A stretch of DNA of 64,000 nucleotides, taken from NCBI RefSeq assembly GCF_003815655.1, contig NZ_CP033917.1:2604001-2668000 (forward strand), read 5' to 3'. Position 1 is the stretch's first letter, and every line of letters begins with the position of its first letter. The translations under genes were made by a program, and so were the position numbers. The notes beneath the pieces are model-generated. The model was not told the origin of the DNA. It worked only from the letters and a program-made list of their open reading frames with translations, and did not search any database. This DNA is from Chryseobacterium sp. G0201. GTDB lineage: Bacteria > Bacteroidota > Bacteroidia > Flavobacteriales > Weeksellaceae. This document shows positions 53,800-64,000 of the stretch, in pieces.

Positions 53800-56403
53800 T
53801 TAATTTTTAATTAATTTCTGAGTCATCGTTTTATCTTTTGTAGATAATTTGATGATGTAATTTCCTTTTGAAAGTTCAGAAACATTGATCGAATTGTCTG
53901 TTACACTTGCTGAATTTAAAATTCTTCCGGCAACATCGTAAATTTCTGCTTTCACGATTTTTTCTTTTGATTTAATAAATAAAACATCTTTTACAGGATT
54001 CGGGTAAATGCTGAATTGAGTTTTGTCATTATTAATTTCTGATGTTCCTAAAGTATTTTGAACCGTTGTTGTATAGGTATTCGTAATAATTGGATGGTTG
54101 TAATCAAAATAAATATTGGCTTTGTTACTGAAGCTATCGCCAATGTTTAAAGTAGATTTTGTCTTGATTTTAAATGAAACATATCCGTCATTCGTAGTAT
54201 TATTAAATGGAAGCTGAATATTTTCAAAGATAAATTCTACAGTATTTGGATTTGTAATTCTCGTTACAAAATTATGACTTCCGTTCAACGAAACTAAACT
54301 TGACATATCGAATTTAGAAGTATCAATAACATCTTTCACCACAATGTTTTGTGCATTTGCTGTTCCTGTATTCTCAAATCGGATTAAGTAATGAATATAA
54401 TCTCCAACCTGAGCCTGAGTAATAGAAGCTCCTTCAAGACAAGTTTTATCATTTGGGTCAAAAGAATTGACAACCGTTTGGTTTAGTGTAAATGTATTGT
54501 CTAAAGGCGTTTCATCTGTTCCTGCATTGATTTGAGCTGTGTAATGAATAATATCACCTCCGTTTAAAGCCGGTGTTTGCGTTGGAGTGTTTAGATTTAA
54601 AGTTACAATAATTTCTTTCGTTTCAAAAGGAAGTAGGTTCGTAAAATTCCAGTTTAATAATCCTGTTGATTGAGAATTTGGAACTAATGTTGAGCTTAAA
54701 TAATTCATCAAATTATCATTATAATTAAATGAAATTGTTCCGGATTGCGTTCCTGTTCCTTTGTTTTTGTAAACAATCTTATATTTAGCATCAAAGCCTG
54801 GTGAAGCCGCTGTAACCGGAATAATTAGTACTTCCAGATCATTATGACTTCCATTGGCTGCAATACAAAAATTCTGTACTAATGGACTTGCCTGCGTCGG
54901 GAAATTTGCCGTTAAACTTGCTGGTGAAATCGTAAAATAAGTCGGGTTTTCAAGGATTGGTGTCACTGTATGCGTACCGGTTCCCACAGCAATTGAGTAA
55001 TTTCCTGAATTATTGGCTACTAAACTTCCGGATACTGTTCCGTTTGTAATAGTGAATTTTTGAAAAGCCTTATTGACATCGTTACTATCACATCCATTAT
55101 TATTGCTGTCATATTTCGTATTTCCCTGAATGGTATAGAATGTTCCTCCAGGTGTGAACGAACAGTATGAATTTACAACAACATTGCTATAACCATAATT
55201 GCTCAGTGCAGATAAAGTATAGTCGACTTTATCATCATCGATACAAATAAACTGCAATTGAGGAAGATTGCTGATAGAAATACCGTATGGGAAATTCGGG
55301 CTTCCACTTTTTAAATTTATGTTTTGTAGATTATTATTAAAGCCACAGTCTATCGTGTAAAGAACCGGATTATGGCTAAGATCTAATGATTGCAAAAGGT
55401 TTTTAGTGCATTGTAATTGTGCAAGAGCAGTATTTTGACTAAGATCTAATGTCTGAAATTTATTTTCATCACATCTTAACAATTGTAATGAGCTTAGAGA
55501 TGAGATGTCAATTGAACTGAATTTATTCTTATATATGTCTAAAATTAAAAGGCTCGGAAGATTATTTGCTGTTAAGTTTGTAAGATTACTGTTATTATTT
55601 AATACCAATCTTTCTAATGTGGCACAATTGGTGGCACTTACAGTCGTTAAAGCTCCATTATCTGAACATGTAAATTTCCAAAGTGCCGGAAGATTCGCAA
55701 CGCTTACATTGGAAAGACCGGATCCTGATATAGAAACTGAATACAGTTGATTTGATCCCTGAAAATTGATGTTTTGTAATTGATAATTACTTAAAAGATC
55801 AACATTTTTAAGATTAGCAAAATTTGATAAATTAAGCGTAGCTATTTTTGTAGCTTGTAGAGAAAGCCCCACAAGTGCAGGACAATTAGTAACATCAAGC
55901 TGATTCATGTTTCCGCTAAATACAGTGATGTTTTTAATTGAGGAAGAAACCGGGCTTAAAGAAGTTAATGCTGCACAGCTCGTAATTTTTAAATTCTCAA
56001 GGTTTGTACAATTTGCGATGTTAATTGATGTCAAATTATTTAAAGCCTGAATTGTTAGATAATTTAGATTGCTCAGGCCGCTTACATTAATAGTTGGAGC
56101 AGCAAGACCAAATAACGTTAATGATCGAAGATTTGAAAAACTTTGAATTCCTGTGATATCTGTGATTGAAGAAACGGAAACGGTAAGGAAAGCTACATTG
56201 GCAGCTTCTGAAACTTCAATTTCTCCGTTGCTGTTGGCATCAATTTTTATAGCTTGTCCCGAAATATTACTTGCGATCTGGTTGTTTGTTGTGACATTCG
56301 CAGACAGTAATCTTGCTTTAAAAACCGGATCCGGAATATTCACAATCTGCGCCTGAAACACAGCAAACAAAATCATTGAAATGATTAAGTAGATTTTTTT
56401 CAT
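53800..56403 (-). CDS. Leucine-rich-repeat protein with T9SS sorting domain
   Basis: The 867-residue product has a signal peptide (cleavage about residue 19), an LRR region (about 70-400, repeated L-x-x-L-x-L-x-x-N/C units), then beta-sandwich domains including N-S-F-D-P-N-D-K-T-C-L-E-G and Y-L-I-R-F-E-N-T-G-T-A, and a C-terminal type A sorting domain (about 795-867; Y-P-N-P-V-K-D, G-x-Y-I-I-K-L, ending K-L-I-K-N). It should cross the outer membrane via the type IX system and be anchored or released at the surface, perhaps for adhesion. A promoter with both elements is visible (56432-56461). Confidence 0.88.
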   Translation of the reverse strand: MKKIYLIISMILFAVFQAQIVNIPDPVFKARLLSANVTTNNQIASNISGQAIKIDANSNGEIEVSEAANVAFLTVSVSSITDITGIQSFSNLRSLTLFGLAAPTINVSGLSNLNYLTIQALNNLTSINIANCTNLENLKITSCAALTSLSPVSSSIKNITVFSGNMNQLDVTNCPALVGLSLQATKIATLNLSNFANLKNVDLLSNYQLQNINFQGSNQLYSVSISGSGLSNVSVANLPALWKFTCSDNGALTTVSATNCATLERLVLNNNSNLTNLTANNLPSLLILDIYKNKFSSIDISSLSSLQLLRCDENKFQTLDLSQNTALAQLQCTKNLLQSLDLSHNPVLYTIDCGFNNNLQNINLKSGSPNFPYGISISNLPQLQFICIDDDKVDYTLSALSNYGYSNVVVNSYCSFTPGGTFYTIQGNTKYDSNNNGCDSNDVNKAFQKFTITNGTVSGSLVANNSGNYSIAVGTGTHTVTPILENPTYFTISPASLTANFPTQASPLVQNFCIAANGSHNDLEVLIIPVTAASPGFDAKYKIVYKNKGTGTQSGTISFNYNDNLMNYLSSTLVPNSQSTGLLNWNFTNLLPFETKEIIVTLNLNTPTQTPALNGGDIIHYTAQINAGTDETPLDNTFTLNQTVVNSFDPNDKTCLEGASITQAQVGDYIHYLIRFENTGTANAQNIVVKDVIDTSKFDMSSLVSLNGSHNFVTRITNPNTVEFIFENIQLPFNNTTNDGYVSFKIKTKSTLNIGDSFSNKANIYFDYNHPIITNTYTTTVQNTLGTSEINNDKTQFSIYPNPVKDVLFIKSKEKIVKAEIYDVAGRILNSASVTDNSINVSELSKGNYIIKLSTKDKTMTQKLIKN

Positions 56404-56431
56404 GTATTATTAGTTATTTATAATTAAAAAG

Positions 56432-56461
56432 CAAAAGTAAGCCATTGAAATTGAATCTCAA
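56432..56461 (-). promoter_or_regulatory. Promoter of the T9SS leucine-rich-repeat gene
   Basis: On the minus strand TTG, 19 bases, then TACTTTTG match the Bacteroidota consensus TTTG-N19-TAnnTTTG. The -7 box occupies 56432-56439 and lies about 28 bp before the ATG. Confidence 0.6.
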
Positions 56462-56493
56462 TGGCTTAATATGTTAAAATATTTTCAAAGATT

Positions 56494-58533
<2,040 letters not shown>

Positions 58534-58715
58534 CTAATTGCATTTAAAAAAATAAGACAATTAAATATTTTGAGAAAATTAATATCACGTAACATATTCC
58601 AACGAATTGATTGTGTATAGAATAAATTTCATGTTAAAACTAATTTAACATAATGTTCCAATAAAGTTTAAAAAATGTTAAAACTCCCGTAAACAGACGG
58701 CTCGTAAAGTCATGA

Positions 58716-58723
58716 TACCTTTG
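58716..58723 (+). promoter_or_regulatory. -7 promoter element of the Oar-like TonB receptor gene
   Basis: TACCTTTG matches TAnnTTTG 18 bp before ATG 58742. The preceding region 58580-58700 has several TTAACAT/GTTAAA segments of unknown meaning. Confidence 0.6.
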
Positions 58724-58741
58724 CACAGCTAATTTGAAGAT

Positions 58742-61700
58742 ATGAAAAAAGTAAAGATTGTATTAGGGTTGTTATTCCTGAGTTTTGGAACGATGGCATA
58801 TGCACAGACCACTCAGGCATCTATTGTCGGAAAGGTTATTAATGCAGCAAACAGCGCTCAGGAGAAAGTAAAAGTCACGATTATTAATGAGTCAACAGGT
58901 TTTAAAACTGAAACTGAGACAAATTCAAAAGGAGAGTATATTTTTAAAGAAATTCCTCTTGGTGGACCTTACACGGTGATCGTAAATGATGAGAAAAAGG
59001 AAGGTTACACGGTGAATTTTGGTGATCAGGTAACGGTGAATGTTGACTTGGCAAATAGAGAAAAAAATATTGAAGAAGTTGTCATCACAGGAAACCTGAA
59101 AAACAAAATCGGGAATTTAGGTGCTGCAACAGCTATTTCTGCTAAGAATATCGGGATCTTACCCGTGAACGGAAGAAATTTCAACAATCTTACGGAACTT
59201 TCTCCATTAAGTGGAAAAGGTGGTAATTTATCCGGACAATTAGGATCTTCTACTAATTTTACGATTGACGGGATGACCGCGAAAAATCCAACATCTGCGG
59301 GAGCTACAACAAGCCGAAGCGGTGCACCATTTTCAATCTCGATCGAAGCAGTTCGTGAATTTAAAATTACAACCAACCAATATGATGTTACGCTGGGAAG
59401 AAGCGGTGGTGGTACGGTAAGTGCCGTTACAAAATCAGGGACGAATAAATTTTCAGGAAGTGCTTGGGAATATCTTAGAACAAATTGGCTTTCAAGTCCG
59501 TATGACATCAGAGGGAATAAAAGAACAAATGATTTCTCAACTTCACAGTTCGGATTTTCATTGGGTGGACCGATCATTAAAAATAAATTACACTTTTTTG
59601 TAGCGTGGGATCATCAGTTGGATTCAAGGCCATTGGTGATTGCGGATGTTCAATCAAAAGAAGACGCTTTAAGATTTGGGGTTACAAATGAAACGCTTAA
59701 TCAGGTGTTAGACATCGGAAGATCAAAATACGGTGTTGGAAATTCACCACAATTCGGGACTTTTGATAAAGTGAGAAACTCTGATGCAGGTTTTTTACGT
59801 TTAGACTGGCAGATTAACCCTAAAAACTTGTTAACCATAAGAAATAACTTTACGTACGATTTAAACAAAAACGGATTGACTGATAACACGGCAATCAATT
59901 TCTTTGAATCTTATGCGAATGATAAAAACTTAGATAACAGTTTGTTATTGACATTGAGATCAAACTTAAAACCTAATGTAACTAACGAATTAAAAGCGCA
60001 ATATTTATATACTTTCCAAGATAGTTATCAGAATGATCAATTGGGACATCCGGTTCCAAGAGCTATTGTGGAACGCGTGCAATCGGTTATTGATGATAAG
60101 AATAAACCAACGACAAGTTTCCAGATCGGAGGGCATCGTTTTGCCCAGGAGGGGTTTAGAAATAATGTATTCCAGATTGTGGATAACTTATATTACAACA
60201 CAGATAAAATTAAATATACTTTTGGCGCAGACTTAATGTATACTGGTTCAAAATCAATATACGGAAGTGAGGTTAACGGGAGATTTCATTTTGATGGGTT
60301 AACCAATTTTAATAACCTTGTTTCAAACAGATTTTATAGAGAAGTTCCTTTGGTGGATGATACTTCTGTAAAATCTAACATTTGGAATGTTGGTATTTAT
60401 GGACAAATTCAAACCAAAATTGCAAAAGGCCTTGATTTAATGGCTGGTTTAAGACTAGATTACGGTGGTTATCCGAAAGCTGAATTTAACCAGAAATTAT
60501 TTGATGAAATGGGAATCAGAACGGATAATCAGATCAAATCATTTGTGATTCAACCAAGATTTCAGTTTGAATGGAATATCAACGAGGGAAATAAAGATTT
60601 CTTGAAATTCGGAGCCGGGATCTTCTCTTCGGATATTAATAATTACATGGTCATCAATAATTTAGTTTTTGATGGAAAGCATTTGGCAACAGTAGATGTT
60701 AATCCTTCAAAAATTGGTTTAACTCCTGATTTTATAAACTATAGAAATGACTACGGGACAGTTCCTACACTTGCTCAATATCAGCTTCCAACGATCAACT
60801 ATACAGGGGAAGATGCTAAAATCCCGATCGTTTACAAAGCAAATATTTCTTACACTCACTTCTTTAATGAAAGATTCAGAGCCGGAGTTGCGGGGTATAT
60901 GGCTTTAGGAAGAAACAATTATTTCTATTATGACAGAAATATGGTAGCAAATCCTTTTTTCACGTTGGATAATGAAGGTGGAAGAGGTGTATTTGTTCCT
61001 GTAAGTACAATAGATCCTACAAATGGAAGAGTTGACTGGAAAGAAGGGACGATCAACAAAAAATTTGGAAGAGTATTGGAACTTGTGAGTGACGGTAAAG
61101 TAAACCAGTTCTCATTCGTTGTTGATACAAGTTACCGTTATTGGAGAGACGGAGAAATTACCGCAAGTTACACATGGTCTGATATTAAAGACAATACTTC
61201 TTATAATGGAAATGTGGCCAATTCAGCGACATTGTCTACGCTTGTTCAGAGTGATCCGAGAGATTTGAGGATGACATATTCGGATAATCAGTTCCGTAAT
61301 AAAGTTGTGTTGTACGGAAATTCACCAACGATTGCAGGATTTACAATAGGTTTAAGATATTCAGGAATTGGAGGAACGCGTTTCTCTCTGACTTCCGGAG
61401 GTAACATCAATGGAGATTTCGTTGATACTAATGATTTGGCGTATATTTTCCCGAATCTTACTCAGTCGTTGCTTGATGATCCTGAAGTTGGTAAAGCGTT
61501 AAAAGATTACATTACAGATTGTAATAACAATATTGCAGAAAGAAATGGTGGTAAAAACGGATTTTATGGAGTTTGGGACGTTCGTGTTGCGAAAAAAATA
61601 AAATTTGATAAAATTGGAGCATTTGAACTTTCGGTTGATATTTTTAACCTTGCTAATTTACTGAACAAAGAATGGGGTGTAAACAAATCATACGGAAACA

Positions 61701-61831
61701 CTGCATTGTACAGAATTAAAAAGTTTGATCCGGTTACAAAACAGTTTGAATATGATAGAAATACCAGTGGTTTAGCACCTTTATCGGGAAATCCATATCA
61801 AATTCAGATCGGAGCGAAGTATAGTTTTTAA
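58742..61831 (+). CDS. Oar-like TonB-dependent outer-membrane receptor
   Basis: The 1029-residue protein has a signal peptide (cleavage near residue 22, A-Y-A-Q), an N-terminal carboxypeptidase-regulatory-like beta-sandwich (about 27-115; S-I-V-G-K-V), a plug domain (I-E-E-V-V-I-T-G, then I-D-G-M-T-A-K-N-P), and a 22-strand barrel ending Q-I-G-A-K-Y-S-F. Oar-type receptors import or export large ligands with energy from TonB. No SusD partner gene follows, so it is not a classic SusC/D pair. Confidence 0.9.
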   Translation: MKKVKIVLGLLFLSFGTMAYAQTTQASIVGKVINAANSAQEKVKVTIINESTGFKTETETNSKGEYIFKEIPLGGPYTVIVNDEKKEGYTVNFGDQVTVNVDLANREKNIEEVVITGNLKNKIGNLGAATAISAKNIGILPVNGRNFNNLTELSPLSGKGGNLSGQLGSSTNFTIDGMTAKNPTSAGATTSRSGAPFSISIEAVREFKITTNQYDVTLGRSGGGTVSAVTKSGTNKFSGSAWEYLRTNWLSSPYDIRGNKRTNDFSTSQFGFSLGGPIIKNKLHFFVAWDHQLDSRPLVIADVQSKEDALRFGVTNETLNQVLDIGRSKYGVGNSPQFGTFDKVRNSDAGFLRLDWQINPKNLLTIRNNFTYDLNKNGLTDNTAINFFESYANDKNLDNSLLLTLRSNLKPNVTNELKAQYLYTFQDSYQNDQLGHPVPRAIVERVQSVIDDKNKPTTSFQIGGHRFAQEGFRNNVFQIVDNLYYNTDKIKYTFGADLMYTGSKSIYGSEVNGRFHFDGLTNFNNLVSNRFYREVPLVDDTSVKSNIWNVGIYGQIQTKIAKGLDLMAGLRLDYGGYPKAEFNQKLFDEMGIRTDNQIKSFVIQPRFQFEWNINEGNKDFLKFGAGIFSSDINNYMVINNLVFDGKHLATVDVNPSKIGLTPDFINYRNDYGTVPTLAQYQLPTINYTGEDAKIPIVYKANISYTHFFNERFRAGVAGYMALGRNNYFYYDRNMVANPFFTLDNEGGRGVFVPVSTIDPTNGRVDWKEGTINKKFGRVLELVSDGKVNQFSFVVDTSYRYWRDGEITASYTWSDIKDNTSYNGNVANSATLSTLVQSDPRDLRMTYSDNQFRNKVVLYGNSPTIAGFTIGLRYSGIGGTRFSLTSGGNINGDFVDTNDLAYIFPNLTQSLLDDPEVGKALKDYITDCNNNIAERNGGKNGFYGVWDVRVAKKIKFDKIGAFELSVDIFNLANLLNKEWGVNKSYGNTALYRIKKFDPVTKQFEYDRNTSGLAPLSGNPYQIQIGAKYSF

Positions 61832-61847
61832 ACAAAAAATATAAATG

Positions 61848-61943
61848 GTGAATGGTCAATTTTGCTTTGCAAGTTAATCGTTAATTATAAAATATTTACA
61901 TTAAAAATTGACAACGAAGTTAATTCACTATTGACCATTCACT
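61848..61943 (+). repeat. Inverted repeat after the Oar-like gene
   Basis: GTGAATGGTCAAT at 61848-61860 is exactly inverted at 61931-61943 (ATTGACCATTCAC), 70 bp apart. It could fold as a long hairpin ending the receptor transcript or be a dispersed repeat. The following TACCTTTA (61956-61963), preceded by TTG 21 bp upstream, may be the next gene's promoter. Confidence 0.45.
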
Positions 61944-62006
61944 TTTAAAATTATTACCTTTATTTAAAAGTCTCACGGATTTTTAATATTAATATCTAAT
62001 TATATT

Positions 62007-62750
62007 ATGAAAAATTTTATCTTAGGGTTAGCAGTTTTAAGCACAGTTTCAATGAAGGCACAAACCCAGATTATCGCACACAGAGGTTATTGGCAGACGC
62101 AACCTCCGACAACGGAAAATTCAATTAAATCATTAGAAAATGCCCAGAATTTAAAAATTTATGGAGCTGAGTTTGATGTAAGAATGACAAAAGACGGTGT
62201 TTTGGTCATCAATCACGATGAGCATCACGGAAAAATGGAAATTTCTGAAACCTCTTTCAAGGAATTGGAAAAGCTGAAATTATCAAACGGTGAAAATTTT
62301 CCTACGTTAAAAGATTATTTAAAACAGGGGAAAAAAGACAAGTCGTTGAAGCTTATCGTTGAGATCAAACCAGACAAAACGAAGGAAAAAGAAGATGAAT
62401 TGACCGCGAAAACCATCAAAATGATTAAAGACATGAAGTTGGAGTCTCAAAGTGAATTTATTTCTTTCAGCTTAAATATCTGCAAGGAAATCAAAAAATT
62501 GGCACCTACATTCAAAGTTCAATATCTGAAGGGAGAATTATCTCCTCAGGAGATCAAAAATGAAGGTTTGGATGGGCTAGATTATCATTACAGTATTTTC
62601 CAGAAAAACCCAACCTGGATCTCTGAAGCTAAGGCATTAGGTTTAGTTACAAATGTTTGGACGGTGAATGATGTTGCTATTTCAGACGAATTAAAAGCTC
62701 AGGGAGTAAATTTTATTACTACCAATATTCCTGATCAATTGAAAAAATAA
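62007..62750 (+). CDS. Glycerophosphodiester phosphodiesterase-family protein
   Basis: The 247-residue product has a signal peptide (about 1-19). The TIM-barrel GDPD motifs are present: I-I-A-H-R-G-Y, E-N-S-I-K-S, G-A-E-F-D-V-R-M-T-K-D-G-V-L-V-I-N-H-D (metal and catalytic residues), V-E-I-K-P and V-W-T-V-N-D. It would hydrolyse glycerophosphodiesters to glycerol-3-phosphate and an alcohol in the periplasm. Confidence 0.88.
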   Translation: MKNFILGLAVLSTVSMKAQTQIIAHRGYWQTQPPTTENSIKSLENAQNLKIYGAEFDVRMTKDGVLVINHDEHHGKMEISETSFKELEKLKLSNGENFPTLKDYLKQGKKDKSLKLIVEIKPDKTKEKEDELTAKTIKMIKDMKLESQSEFISFSLNICKEIKKLAPTFKVQYLKGELSPQEIKNEGLDGLDYHYSIFQKNPTWISEAKALGLVTNVWTVNDVAISDELKAQGVNFITTNIPDQLKK

Positions 62751-62827
62751 CTTTTGTAAATTTTTAGGTTAAATGTTAAGCTAAACTTCTTTAAAAAAGG
62801 AAAACTTTACTTTTAATCACTAAATAC

Positions 62828-62868
62828 ATAAGCTTGTCTCTGTTTTGAGGCAGGCTTATTTTGTTTTT
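62828..62868 (+). terminator. Terminator after the phosphodiesterase gene
   Basis: ATAAGCTTGTCTC pairs with GAGGCAGGCTTAT (two G-U pairs in RNA) around TGTTTT, followed by TTTTGTTTTT. The rest of the 389-bp gap (62751-63139) is AT-rich with no gene; many TTAATA/GTTAA segments precede the susC-like promoter. Confidence 0.75.
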
Positions 62869-63114
62869 AAATTAATTTAAATAAACTCTAAATGCTTGTA
62901 AATTACTTTTAATAAAGAAAAATACTATTTTATCAAAAAAGGACAATAAAGATAAATGAATGTGTTATGTTATTCATATTAAAAATGCTTAATTAGCTTA
63001 ACCATCTGTTAACCAATAGGCTGTAGTTTTTTGTTAATAATCGCTTAATATTTCGTTTAATAATTATTTAATAAATGTTAAAGTCTTGTTAAGACCGTAG
63101 TCGTAATGTCGTTC

Positions 63115-63122
63115 TAATTTTG
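63115..63122 (+). promoter_or_regulatory. -7 promoter element of the susC-like gene
   Basis: TAATTTTG matches TAnnTTTG and is 18 bp before the ATG at 63140. Confidence 0.55.
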
Positions 63123-63139
63123 CGCAAACAAAAAACGAT

Positions 63140-64000
63140 ATGCGTAGAGAGACACAAAAGTTATTGATTTTGTCATTGCTGGGACTCGTCAGTGTCAATC
63201 TGGCGGCTCAGGAGAAAGCTAAAAGAGACACTATTAAAAATATTGATGAGGTTGTGGTAACAGCTTTAGGTATCAAAAGACAGGACAGATCTTTGGGATA
63301 TGTTGCCGAAACCATCAAGTCTGAAGAATTACTGAGAACCCAGAATAATAACTGGTCGCAAGCACTGGAAGGGAAAGTAGCCGGTCTGAAAATTCAGACA
63401 GCAGGAGCCGGACCTTTGGGAAGTTCTACCATCAAATTACGTGGCGATATTTCCATGAATGCCAATGAGAATAATGCTCTTATCGTTATCGACGGCGTTC
63501 CGATGAATAATAATACAACAGGAACAGGTTTTTCAGCTTATGGAGCAGGTTCTAAAGCAGATTTACCGATCGACTACGGAAACGGAATCAATACAGTGAA
63601 TCCTGATGATATTGAATCTATTACCGTATTGAAAGGTTCTACAGCATCCGCTTTATATGGCTCAAGAGGAGCAGGTGGAGCGATTATGATCACCACAAAA
63701 TCCGGAAAAAGCAAAAACGGAAAAGTACAGGTTTCTCTCAATTCTTATTCAAGCTATGATTCAGTGCTGAAATGGCCGGATTATCAATACGAATACGGTC
63801 AGGGAACCATGCAGAAAGACACCAACGGAAACTATTTTTATTCTTATCAGGTTTCGCCAGATGGGCTTAACACAGGAGGAACGAGTAGTGCTTTCGGACC
63901 GAAATTCGCAGGACAGTATTTTTTCCAATATGACCCTACAACGGAAGGTCAAAGTGCAACAAGACAATTGTGGCAGCCTTACAAAGACAATATCAAAGGT
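63140..64000 (+). CDS. SusC/RagA-family TonB-linked outer-membrane protein, 5' part
   Basis: An open frame starts at ATG 63140 (MRRETQKLLILSLLGLVSVN) and runs past the window end (287 residues visible). It has a signal peptide (cleavage about residue 24, L-A-A-Q), a TonB-box-like segment (I-D-E-V-V-V-T-A-L-G-I-K-R), and the SusC plug motifs L-E-G-K-V-A-G-L and V-L-K-G-S-T-A-S-A-L-Y-G-S-R-G-A-G-G-A-I-M-I-T-T-K. It lacks the N-terminal carboxypeptidase-like domain of many SusC proteins. A susD partner would be expected downstream, outside the window. Confidence 0.9.
   Translation, partial: MRRETQKLLILSLLGLVSVNLAAQEKAKRDTIKNIDEVVVTALGIKRQDRSLGYVAETIKSEELLRTQNNNWSQALEGKVAGLKIQTAGAGPLGSSTIKLRGDISMNANENNALIVIDGVPMNNNTTGTGFSAYGAGSKADLPIDYGNGINTVNPDDIESITVLKGSTASALYGSRGAGGAIMITTKSGKSKNGKVQVSLNSYSSYDSVLKWPDYQYEYGQGTMQKDTNGNYFYSYQVSPDGLNTGGTSSAFGPKFAGQYFFQYDPTTEGQSATRQLWQPYKDNIKG

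Overview
The window is AT-rich chromosomal DNA from a member of the Bacteroidota, most likely a Chryseobacterium-like flavobacterium (Weeksellaceae). The evidence is a subtype iii type VI secretion system (T6SS-iii, the Bacteroidota type), a protein with a type IX secretion sorting tail, SusC/Oar-type TonB-dependent receptors, an S46 dipeptidyl-peptidase 11, a TetX-family flavoprotein, and repeated TAnnTTTG promoter -7 elements. The genus is an inference; no rRNA or tRNA gene was seen.

Left block (1-21.7 kb, + strand): a T6SS-iii structural and effector island. It holds two near-identical tube genes (tssD), the sheath-recycling ATPase ClpV/TssH, a lytic transglycosylase, two vgrG spikes and two PAAR-like proteins (one only a C-terminal tail). 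Three effector-immunity modules are proposed. One is a GH104 lysozyme plus M23 endopeptidase fusion followed by a lipoprotein. One is a Cys-His-Asp (transglutaminase/papain-like) candidate behind vgrG1, again followed by a lipoprotein. One is a PAAR-like protein ending in a YwqJ-type deaminase, followed by a cytoplasmic protein. Immunity localisation fits each predicted target: lipoproteins for cell-wall or periplasmic activities, a cytosolic protein for the deaminase. Both tssD genes share tandem GTAG-N5-CTAC elements spaced 21 bp and lying exactly 83 bp upstream of identical -7 boxes, which suggests a shared activator, possibly of the LytTR type.

Middle block (21.8-32.8 kb): polA on the + strand, then minus-strand accessory genes. 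These include a toxin-tail-like remnant, an Imm22-like orphan immunity gene, a YdeI-like protein, a MESH1-like HD hydrolase, an AraC regulator followed by a TetX-like monooxygenase, an S41 peptidase, and three tightly packed genes of unknown function.

kdp block (32.8-44.8 kb, minus strand): an NtrC-type sigma-54 regulator, then an undescribed 27-residue membrane peptide, kdpF, kdpA, kdpB, kdpC, two bbp2-like porins, a short KdpD lacking a kinase, and a separate histidine kinase. No KdpE is present in the window, so the NtrC-type protein is the probable response regulator for high-affinity K+ uptake.

Right block (44.8-64 kb): M16 peptidase, GNAT/polysaccharide deacetylase pair, DPP11, NlpE-like lipoprotein, MgtC, a large leucine-rich-repeat T9SS cargo, ligA, an Oar-like TonB receptor, a GlpQ-like phosphodiesterase, and the start of a SusC-type receptor that runs off the window.
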